A stretch of DNA of 64,000 nucleotides. It comes from Clostridiales bacterium. Lineage in GTDB: Bacteria > Bacillota > Clostridia > Oscillospirales > Acutalibacteraceae. The stretch spans positions 62,001 to 126,000 of the forward strand of contig DXXG01000004.1 of assembly GCA_019416455.1 (NCBI GenBank), written 5' to 3'. The notes under the pieces were generated by a model. The model did no database searches and was not told the DNA's origin. It saw only the letters and a program-made list of their open reading frames with translations. The position numbers and the translations under genes are program-made. Every line of letters begins with the position of its first letter. The stretch's first letter is position 1. Below, piece by piece: positions 58,023 to 64,000 of this stretch.

Positions 58023-58084
58023 GATCTTTCCTCTGCTCCGGAAGTTTCTTTTTAACAATCTTTTGCTCTACTTGTTTCAAGGGA

Positions 58085-58356
58085 TCTTTTTATCTTTTGG
58101 GATTTATTTAGGATTGGATCCTGTATGTGAAAAAATGTTCTGGATACCATTTGTAGAGGCATTAAATATGGAGATCTACGTCTATCATAAACTATACCCG
58201 GAAAATGCTACATCCACGATGGGGACCGTGCTGTGCGATGTCGGGAATGATTGCCATTGGCAGGTTGACGGGTTCCTCCATACATTTCTTGAAACCAAAT
58301 TAGTTTACAAACGATTTGACACCCCAGCACAGTTGCTGGCAAGTCTGGTGTTGTAA
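58085..58356 (+). pseudogene. Coding-like remnant of unknown origin
   Basis: An open frame of about 90 codons includes KMFWIPFVEALNMEIYVYHK and MGTVLCDVGNDCHWQVDGFL, which look like protein rather than noise. There is no start or ribosome site, because its 5' end runs into the repeat and tRNA fragment. I do not recognise a family. It could be the 3' end of a gene cut by the same event. Confidence 0.28.
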
Positions 58357-58434
58357 AGCCTACTGAAACGCTCCAGTGGTATTCGATCTGCCATGAAATT
58401 AACGTCCTGTATATAGTGGATACCATCAAAGTAC

Positions 58435-58478
58435 AAAAAGGGAGCGCTGCAGAATTCCATCTGCAGCGCTCCCTTTTT
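58435..58478. terminator. Strong bidirectional terminator after rubrerythrin gene
   Basis: A 14-base-pair perfect stem (GGGAGCGCTGCAGA / TCTGCAGCGCTCCC) with a six-base loop, five A before and five T after. It ends the perR-hydrogenase-rubrerythrin operon. Confidence 0.92.
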
Positions 58479-58485
58479 GTATGAA

Positions 58486-59676
58486 TCAATAGTTGGCGCT
58501 GTGAATTTCAAAAAAGCTCTTGGAATAGAGACAGGTGGGGCAAACTTCCGGGGCGGCAGTGCCTACTACGATATGACCGCAGTTACGGCACTCCCATATC
58601 TTGACCTCGCTCTTTTCAAAGACCTGGGCGGTCTCCACATTGTGCAGCAGGGCGCGGTAGCGCTCCTCGTGCCGTTTCTCGATAGCGGCTACCAGGCGGA
58701 ACTTGGCGGCCAGCTCGGGGAAACCCTCCTCCTCGGCGGTCTTGGCAAAGCCATCGTACATATCTGTCCACTCGTAGTTTTCACCCTCAGCGGCGTGGAG
58801 CAGGTTCTCGGCAGTGTTTCCCACGCCGTGCAGCTCCTCAAACCACAGTTTAGCATGGGCTTTTTCGTTTTCAGCTGTTTTCAGGAACAGTTCTGCGATC
58901 TGCTCGTAACCCTCGTTCTGGGCCACGGAGGAGAAGTAGGTGTATTTGTTCCGGGCTTGGGACTCTCCGGCAAAGGCAGCTTCCAGGTTCTTCTCGGTCT
59001 GGGTGCCAGCGTACTTGTTTGTGCTCTTGACGGGAGAGTCCTCAACCAGTTCAAAGGAGGAGGCGGGCTGCTTGCAGACGGGGCAGGACTCCGGGGCGCT
59101 GTCGCCTTCATGAATATAACCACAGACTTTGCATTTCCATTTTTTCATTACTTTTTTCTCTCCCTCGGATTTAGATATTGTTTCGTTACAGGGGATGCGC
59201 TCCAACAGTGTTTTTGCTGCCTGGACAGGAAAATCGGGAGCAGGAGGCGCGTCCACAAAATCCTGCAGCAGCTGGTGGGTGTTGGCGCTCTGAGGAAGCA
59301 TATAACCAGCTTCCCGGAGTAGGTCCTCATTGACTAGGCGGACAGATTTTTCCGCAGCTTTCATCAGGCGGTAAAGGCCGTCTTGATCTGCTTTTTCTGC
59401 CAGCTGCCGGGCGAGGTTCTCCTGGTCGGCTTTATTCGCGGCCATGGTATTGGCGCGGGCTATTACAGCATCCTGTTTGGGCTGCTGGGGCGGGTACTCC
59501 GTAGGTACCATGGAGATGGCCCTGCTGGGACAGGCGTCGGCACACATACCACAGCCCAGGCATTTTTTTATGTCAATGATGCTGTTCTCTGTGTCGGTGG
59601 CCCCAGTAGGGCAAACATACAGGCAGAGACAGTCCTTGGTGCACAACCGCAGATTTCGTACCGCAACTTGCTTCAT
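58486..59676 (-). CDS. Ferredoxin-rubredoxin-rubrerythrin-rubredoxin fusion
   Basis: A 396-residue redox protein. Residues 1-60 are a two-cluster ferredoxin: the first motif has unusual spacing (CTKDCLCLYVCP), the second is regular (CLGCGMCADACP). Residues 75-170 are a charged linker. From about 177 a short rubredoxin (KCKVCGYIHEG ... SCPVC), then the diiron rubrerythrin domain with all ligands (AFAGES, ENEKAH, the EWTDMY region, AAIEKRHEE), and a C-terminal rubredoxin (WECRNCGHI ... VCPTC). Rubrerythrins reduce H2O2 with electrons from rubredoxin. It is preceded by a hydrogenase and PerR, with a three-base gap to the hydrogenase stop. Confidence 0.93.
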   Translation of the reverse strand: MKQVAVRNLRLCTKDCLCLYVCPTGATDTENSIIDIKKCLGCGMCADACPSRAISMVPTEYPPQQPKQDAVIARANTMAANKADQENLARQLAEKADQDGLYRLMKAAEKSVRLVNEDLLREAGYMLPQSANTHQLLQDFVDAPPAPDFPVQAAKTLLERIPCNETISKSEGEKKVMKKWKCKVCGYIHEGDSAPESCPVCKQPASSFELVEDSPVKSTNKYAGTQTEKNLEAAFAGESQARNKYTYFSSVAQNEGYEQIAELFLKTAENEKAHAKLWFEELHGVGNTAENLLHAAEGENYEWTDMYDGFAKTAEEEGFPELAAKFRLVAAIEKRHEERYRALLHNVETAQVFEKSEVKIWECRNCGHIVVGTAAPEVCPTCLYSKSFFEIHSANY

Positions 59677-59679
59677 GTT

Positions 59680-61713
59680 TCAGCCTCTCCCTTCTATTTT
59701 TTCAAATTTCCATGCCGGAACCTTGCACGCAGGGCACAGCTGGGGTGCGCTGTCGCCCACATAGATAAATCCGCAGACGGTGCAGACCCACACTTGGGTA
59801 TCCTTCAAAAAGGCTTCCCCGTCTCTTTGGTAGCGGCTTACCAGAGAATCCAGCATCCGGGTGACCTTTTCGCCCCAGACACAGATCCGCTGGGTACCCC
59901 GGTCACCAGCGCCCTCGGCGGCGGCCCGAAGATCAGGATAGCCCTCGTTGAGATCCCGCTGGATCAGCTCTGACAGTTTGTCCAGACTGGGATCGGCCAC
60001 CGGAGGCTGGGCGGCGGACAGGTAGTCGGCGATCTCCCGGAACAGGGCGGCCTCCTGCTCTTTATACTGCTTTTCACAGCCCCGGGCCAGGTTGGAGCAG
60101 ACAGCGGACAGCTCTCCGGCCGACAGCTGCCGCATATCGCCCACCTGCTGGATGGGGGCCGGTTTTGCTTTGGGTTCGCCGGTAGGCTTCTGGGGGGAGA
60201 ATGCGCTCTTGTCTGCGCCGCACAGGGGACATACCCAGTTGTCCGGCAGCGTGTCGAAGGCAACGCCCTCCTTAGCCTCGTCATAGATGTAGCCACAGAT
60301 TCCACAGACCCATTTTTTCACAGAATTTCCTCCTTTCTGATGAATGAGTTCGCTTCGATCCTGATAGGTGGTATGGAGCATCTGCTCCGCCAGCTCGCTG
60401 AGGGGCTGGCCGTAGAAGGCCTTGTATACTTCTTTGATCTCAGGGTTTTCGTGGCTGGTGCGTAAAGTCATAGAACTATCCCGCTGGTAGAGGGCCGCAA
60501 TGCGGCTTTTGCGGGTTTCGTCGGCATTTTTCATCAGGTCCTTGGGTTGCCCTCCACCACCGATGCAGCCGCCGGGGCAAGCCATGACCTCCACAAAATG
60601 GTACTGTTTGCCGCTTTCCTTCATCCGCTGGAGGAAGGTGCGGGCGTTGGCCGTGCCGTAGACCACCGCCACCTGTAGTTTCAGGTCGCCCATATCCACC
60701 TGGGCCTCCCGAACCCCTTCATAGCCACGGACAGGGCTGAGCTGCAGCAAGGACTCCGGTGCTGCCTGGCCGGTCAGGTACTCATAAGCGGTACGCAGAG
60801 CGGCTTCCATCACGCCGCCAGTGTTGCCAAAGATGACCCCTGCGCCGGAGGCCTTTCCCATGAGAGAGTCATAGGCAGAGTCCTCCAACGTGTTCCAGTC
60901 GATGCCTGCGGCCTTGGCCCACCGTGCCAGCTCCCGGGTGGTGATCACATTGTCGGTATCGCGCATGCCCTCCACGCCGTGGTAATCAGCAGCGGCGTGC
61001 ATCTCTTCCCGGCGGATTTCAAACTTTTTGGCTGTGCAGGGGGTCAGCGCCACATGGACGATCTTTTTGGGGTCCAGGCTCATCTGCTTGGCAAAATAGG
61101 TTTTTACCGTGGGGCCCTGCATGCCGATGGGGCTTTTGGCAGTGGACAGATGGGGCAGCAGCTCGGGGGAGTAGATCTCGGCGAAATGAACCCAGCCCGG
61201 GCAGCAGCTGGTGAACTGGGGCAGGGGACGATCCTGCTCTGTGATCCGGCGGATCAGCTCGCTGGCTTCCTCCACAATGGTCAGGTCAGCGGCAAAATTG
61301 GTGTCCAGCACATAATCAGCGCCCAAGGCTCGCAGCAGCGCCACCATTTTCCCCTCTACAAAGGTGCCCGGCTCCATGCCGAACTCCTCGCCCAGAGAGG
61401 CCCGGACAGCGGGAGAGGTGCTGACCACCACCACTTTGTCTGGGTCGGCAATGGCCTTTTGCACTTGAGGGGCCTCGTCGCGCTCAGTGATGCTGTCCAC
61501 CGGGCAGACATTAGCACACTGGCCGCAGTAGATGCAGATTGCCTTGTTCCCGGTTTCCTCCAGGGTATAGGTTCCGTGTACCCCCATCAGATTGGTGCAG
61601 GCCTCTTTGCACATCCCACAGCGGATGCATTTTTCTTCCCAGCGCACAATGCTGGGGTTGTCCGCTTCAATGGGGACGCGGACAGATAAAGGTAGATGGT
61701 TCAGATTCCTCAC
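59680..61713 (-). CDS. [FeFe] hydrogenase with two C-terminal rubredoxin modules
   Basis: A 677-residue fusion. Residues 30-80 hold two [4Fe-4S] motifs (CIRCGMCKEACTN, CIYCGQCANVCPVD). The H-cluster domain has all three signatures: TSCCPGWVH, TPCTAKKFE and VMACPGGCIGGGGQP. A small-subunit-like segment follows (HENPEIKEVYKAFYGQPL). Then comes a rubredoxin (KKWVCGICGYIYDEA ... WVCPLCGADKSAF), a helical linker of about 130 residues, and a second short rubredoxin (WVCTVCGFIYVG ... LCPACK). Its role is H2 oxidation or production linked to rubredoxin electron transfer. I choose GTG 61713, just after AAAGGA; a TTG at 61728 overlaps the perR stop. Confidence 0.92.
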   Translation of the reverse strand: MRNLNHLPLSVRVPIEADNPSIVRWEEKCIRCGMCKEACTNLMGVHGTYTLEETGNKAICIYCGQCANVCPVDSITERDEAPQVQKAIADPDKVVVVSTSPAVRASLGEEFGMEPGTFVEGKMVALLRALGADYVLDTNFAADLTIVEEASELIRRITEQDRPLPQFTSCCPGWVHFAEIYSPELLPHLSTAKSPIGMQGPTVKTYFAKQMSLDPKKIVHVALTPCTAKKFEIRREEMHAAADYHGVEGMRDTDNVITTRELARWAKAAGIDWNTLEDSAYDSLMGKASGAGVIFGNTGGVMEAALRTAYEYLTGQAAPESLLQLSPVRGYEGVREAQVDMGDLKLQVAVVYGTANARTFLQRMKESGKQYHFVEVMACPGGCIGGGGQPKDLMKNADETRKSRIAALYQRDSSMTLRTSHENPEIKEVYKAFYGQPLSELAEQMLHTTYQDRSELIHQKGGNSVKKWVCGICGYIYDEAKEGVAFDTLPDNWVCPLCGADKSAFSPQKPTGEPKAKPAPIQQVGDMRQLSAGELSAVCSNLARGCEKQYKEQEAALFREIADYLSAAQPPVADPSLDKLSELIQRDLNEGYPDLRAAAEGAGDRGTQRICVWGEKVTRMLDSLVSRYQRDGEAFLKDTQVWVCTVCGFIYVGDSAPQLCPACKVPAWKFEKIEGRG

Positions 61714-61724
61714 GTTCCTTTCTT

Positions 61725-62087
61725 TCAAAATTTTTTTCTGCAGTTCTCACATAGATACGTCAGTTTCAGGTCATAGGACAAAATAGAGATCCCAGCCTTT
61801 TCTTCCAGCTGGGAAGTCAGGTCTCCCAGATCAATATCCAGCAGTTTGCCACAGCCTTTGCACACCAGATGGTCGTGGCGTTGGATCCGGTCGTACCGGT
61901 CGGGTATTCCCTCCACCGAAACCTTGCGGATCAGATTGTCCTGAAACAGGCGGTTGAGGTTGTTGTACACGGTGGCCAACACTACCGTGGGATAGGTCTG
62001 ACGTAGAGCGTAGAAAATTTCCTCTGCTGTCATATGAGCGCGGGAGGCGCTTACGATTTCCAAAATTTTTGTTCCGTATTTCGTCAT
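61725..62087 (-). CDS. perR: PerR-type Fur-family peroxide regulator
   Basis: A 120-residue Fur-family protein. AHMTAEEIFYALRQTYPTVV and ATVYNNLNRLF are the DNA-binding part. RYDRIQRHDHLVCKGCGKLL plus DID and YLCENC carry the regulatory-metal His/Asp ligands and the CxxC pairs of the structural zinc site. The aspartate after GKLL and the histidine in RAHMTAEE favour PerR over Fur. PerR represses peroxide genes until its Fe-bound histidines are oxidised. It is the first gene of the operon; the perfect palindrome at 62,115 implies autoregulation. Confidence 0.88.
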   Translation of the reverse strand: MTKYGTKILEIVSASRAHMTAEEIFYALRQTYPTVVLATVYNNLNRLFQDNLIRKVSVEGIPDRYDRIQRHDHLVCKGCGKLLDIDLGDLTSQLEEKAGISILSYDLKLTYLCENCRKKF

Positions 62088-62114
62088 AGTCTTGTCATAG
62101 CACCTACCACGCTT

Positions 62115-62129
62115 TTAGAATTATTCTAA
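62115..62129 (-). promoter_or_regulatory. PerR/Fur box over perR transcription start
   Basis: TTAGAATTATTCTAA is a perfect 7-1-7 inverted repeat, differing from the PerR consensus TTATAATnATTATAA by one symmetric base pair. It is centred at the predicted start site, five bases after the -10. Confidence 0.85.
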
Positions 62130-62133
62130 TTTG

Positions 62134-62161
62134 ATTATACGTTTTTTCGAAGTTTCGTCAA
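62134..62161 (-). promoter_or_regulatory. Promoter of perR-hydrogenase-rubrerythrin operon
   Basis: Minus strand: TTGACG (62156-62161), 16-base spacer, TATAAT (62134-62139). Confidence 0.86.
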
Positions 62162-62363
62162 GAGGGAAATTATCTAAAATAACAGTGAATATTTTGGAAA
62201 ATAGAGGAGCGAATCAGGAAAATCTGCTACATAGGTAAAGAATAAAGTCCTGGGTGCTTGGTGTGGAATAGGAAGCATTCCCTATCCAGATGGGAAGAAC
62301 CACGCTAACAGACTCACGACTGTCTGGGGCACAGTGTTTTTTCGCAACAGAGAATATCCACGT
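62162..62363. other. Intergenic stretch with weak hairpins
   Basis: No gene supported. GGAATAGG/CCTATCC (about 62,261-62,287) and a five-pair ACTGT/ACAGT hairpin before a run of six T residues (near 62,340) can be drawn. They could be part of a small RNA or chance, and no promoter is clear. Confidence 0.3.
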
Positions 62364-62630
62364 TTATCTTGACTTCAGTTTCAAGAGGTTTTCAGTGCAG
62401 GCAAGGGTAAGCGGAAGGGCGTTTTGGCAGTAAGCAGACAGTGGCAAAAAAGAGGAGTAGGAATAGAGATACAGGGCCAGCTGATAATCCTGCAAACGGG
62501 TTCCCAGCTTTTTTAAGATCCCATACACTTCCTGGTCGCTGTGAATCCGGGAACGACACTGCATCTGTTGGGCGATTTGATCCCGGTACAGAACAATGCT
62601 GGCTTTCGAGTGTGTCCGGGATTTCCGAAC
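62364..62630 (-). pseudogene. Coding-like remnant of unknown origin
   Basis: An open minus-strand frame of about 88 codons, containing SIVLYRDQIAQQMQCRSRIH and GILKKLGTRLQDYQLALYLY, ends at 62,364. It has no good start (its upstream end is a stop at 62,631-62,633), so it is likely the tail of a larger gene. Family not recognised. Confidence 0.3.
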
Positions 62631-62725
62631 TCAGTGGAATATGAGGGAAGATAAGGGACCCTGGAGGAAGCAAAAAAATCTAGTGTTTCTGCAGCTTTTG
62701 GGAAGTCATAAGCGAAAAAACGCAG

Positions 62726-62900
62726 AAATTCCCAGGTCTGGAAATCCGCGGGGGAATAGCAAAATTCTAACGGAATTCTAAGAAAATCCCCGTAGAAAAC
62801 CAGTAGAACCAGAGGCAAAATCGCCCCCAAAACCCACACGTGGGCAGTGCGGATTTTGGGGGTGTTTTGGCGGGACAGTCTCCATGTGCGGTGGAGAGGT
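62726..62900 (+). repeat. Dispersed palindromic repeat, copy 4 (longest)
   Basis: About 175 bases: AAATTCCC..GGAAATCC at the left, ATTCTAACGGAATTCTAAG, CCAGAGGCAAAA, the core palindrome CGCCCCCAAAACCCACACG ... GTGCGGATTTTGGGGGTGTT, then GACAGTCTCCATGTGCGG and TGGAGA, which pairs with TCTCCA. It matches copy 2 almost end to end. Confidence 0.8.
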
Positions 62901-63049
62901 CGGGACTATTGACCGGAATCTTTCTGTTCTGGGTGATGCGTAGACCCTGGAGCACCCCGTCCGTTTCCGTGGACGCGGTGGGCTGTGGGGTCCGATCAAT
63001 GAAGGTTGAAAATATCAATAACCCCTCATAGTGTGAGAGGGGAGTGGGG

Positions 63050-64000
63050 TCAGAGCAGTTCTTTTGTTTTGCAGGCAAGATACAGCGGAATATTGGTGAT
63101 CGCGCCGTCCTTTCGATACCCGCGCTTGGAAAAGCGGATGGCGTTTTCGGGGTGGTGTTCAGCGATATACCGCTTAAAGGAAGGTGCGGACTTATCTTCG
63201 CCTCCCTTTGCCTCGATGGGGATGATCTCTGTGCCGTTTTGAAGCACGAAGTCGATCTCGCCGGTTTTGTTCGAGTAATAGCGGGGCTCCACTTCAAATT
63301 GACCGCGAAGCTGCTGCAACACATAGTTTTCGGTCAAGGGTCCTTTGAATTGATAGTCGGCTTTCAGCAGGATGGCGCTATTGTCAATGCCTGCCATGTG
63401 TTTGAGCAATCCGGTATCAAAGAGAAACAGCTTGAACTGGTCCAGCTTATCAAAGGCGGAAAGGGGATGCTCCATCTTGGAGACATTATAGATGCGGTTG
63501 AGCATACCGGCTGAAACAAGCCATTCGATGGCTTCTTCAAAGTCCCGTGCCCGTCCGCCCTGCCGGACCGCGCCGTAGATGAACTTTTCATTGGATTTGG
63601 CAAGCTGGGAAACGATGCTGCGGAACACCATCAGGATGCGTCCGCTGTTCACCTTCCCGTTATGCTTCCCAAAGTCGTTTTCGTAGATCTCCACCAGCTC
63701 CCGCTGGATTTGAGAAACCGCTGCCGGGTCCTTATGGTTGCCCCATGAGGCCACACATTCCGGCATCCCGCCGATGATCAGGTAGTTGTTGTAGGCTTCC
63801 AGCAAGCGGTTGTGAAAGATTTCTTCAATGGTCTGATCCTTCTGGATGCTCTCGTAGTAAGCAAAGAGTGCCGGTTCGGTGGCTTCCAGAAACTCGTCGA
63901 AGGTGAGCGGATACAGATCGAGCAGATTGACCATGCCTACGGGATAAGACTTTGGCTGTGCCAGCAGGGTGCCAAGCAGGCGTCCGGCTGCAACAACATG
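63050..64000 (-). CDS. AAA-ATPase/DUF4143 family protein, partial at right edge
   Basis: The frame is open through to the window edge (317 residues visible). Its start, with the Walker A motif of the AAA_14 domain, lies outside. At the edge is VVAAGRLLGTLLAQPKSYPV then GMVNLLDLYPLTFDEFLEAT, the last part of AAA_14. The C-terminal DUF4143 part contains FIYGAVRQGGRARDFEEAIE, RYYSNKTGEIDFVLQNGTEI and IPIEAKGGEDKSAPSFKRYI, where the D-x-x and E-x-K residues recall a nuclease fold. Function unknown; it is common in anaerobic gut bacteria. The 62,901-63,049 stretch after it holds a small GC-rich hairpin only. Confidence 0.88.
   Translation of the reverse strand, partial: HVVAAGRLLGTLLAQPKSYPVGMVNLLDLYPLTFDEFLEATEPALFAYYESIQKDQTIEEIFHNRLLEAYNNYLIIGGMPECVASWGNHKDPAAVSQIQRELVEIYENDFGKHNGKVNSGRILMVFRSIVSQLAKSNEKFIYGAVRQGGRARDFEEAIEWLVSAGMLNRIYNVSKMEHPLSAFDKLDQFKLFLFDTGLLKHMAGIDNSAILLKADYQFKGPLTENYVLQQLRGQFEVEPRYYSNKTGEIDFVLQNGTEIIPIEAKGGEDKSAPSFKRYIAEHHPENAIRFSKRGYRKDGAITNIPLYLACKTKELL

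Noticed and set aside
57847..58070. Open frame containing MVGFEPTCRLIPPKPTR
   Set aside because: A known artefact pattern: it is the antisense of a tRNA T arm and acceptor joined to the repeat, not a protein.
60979..61689. 236-codon plus-strand frame opposite the hydrogenase
   Set aside because: Shadow; the minus strand carries all three H-cluster motifs.
62767..63324. Minus-strand frames containing LPTCGFWGRFCLWFYWFS
   Set aside because: They are read through repeat copy 4 and recur wherever the repeat occurs.
1..64000. CRISPR arrays, rRNA genes, intact transposases or phage modules
   Set aside because: No regularly spaced direct repeats, rRNA-like stretches, DDE transposase motifs or phage structural genes were seen.

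Overview
The window looks like the chromosome of an anaerobic, moderately GC-rich Clostridia member, probably of the Oscillospiraceae/Flavonifractor group. This is inferred from gene content: the oxygen-independent (cbi) cobalamin pathway, an [FeFe] hydrogenase, rubrerythrin, strong Shine-Dalgarno sites with frequent GTG/TTG starts, and clear sigma-A promoters. No rRNA gene, CRISPR array or intact transposase was seen.

Region 1 (1-23,378) makes vitamin B12. A minus-strand operon, hemA - precorrin-2 dehydrogenase - hemC - cobA/hemD - hemB - hemL (hemL runs off the left edge), builds uroporphyrinogen III and sirohydrochlorin from glutamyl-tRNA. It has its own cobalamin riboswitch and leader terminator. 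Divergent from it is cbiC, with its own promoter. A second cobalamin riboswitch and terminator precede an about 16-kb plus-strand operon: cbiK, D, L, F, G, H, J, ET, A, cobT, cobU, cobS, a short CobU paralogue, cobC, cbiB, cobD, cbiP, cobO. Together these nearly complete the route from glutamyl-tRNA to adenosylcobalamin. No lower-ligand (bza/bluB) gene is present in the window.

Region 2 (23,395-41,543) is housekeeping, efflux and regulation. It holds a phosphodiesterase / peptide deformylase / SGNH hydrolase cluster, an AraC regulator, two MATE exporters, two DUF4230 proteins (the first apparently frameshifted at its start) and a rhodanese lipoprotein. One MATE exporter sits behind a cytidylate-kinase-like gene and a leader resembling a guanidine-IV riboswitch. 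A second cytidylate-kinase-like gene lies in an lrgA-lrgB-kinase-GntR operon with a palindromic operator. A WYL-regulated cluster of DUF3795 and GyrI-like proteins and two GNAT acetyltransferases follow; one GNAT gene has a structured leader I cannot assign.

Region 3 (41,679-58,478) contains an SdpR/SdpI-like pair and a paired ABC exporter with YgbA and DUF454 genes behind DtxR-like boxes. It continues with an aspartoacylase-like enzyme, a MarR-MATE pair, a MATE gene divergent from a Crp/Fnr regulator, a C69 dipeptidase, a DUF1349 protein and an aminoglycoside-phosphotransferase-like kinase. Decayed fragments (P-type ATPase, macro domain, VWA, tRNA 3' end) and copies of a dispersed palindromic repeat (four in the whole window) lie between the genes.

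Region 4 (58,486-62,161) is the most interesting part. A perR gene with a perfect 7-1-7 Fur/PerR palindrome over its start site is followed by an [FeFe] hydrogenase carrying two C-terminal rubredoxin modules and by a ferredoxin-rubredoxin-rubrerythrin-rubredoxin fusion. I infer a peroxide-induced system that may use H2 (or hydrogenase-linked electrons) to reduce peroxide. The window ends in a partial AAA/DUF4143 ATPase.
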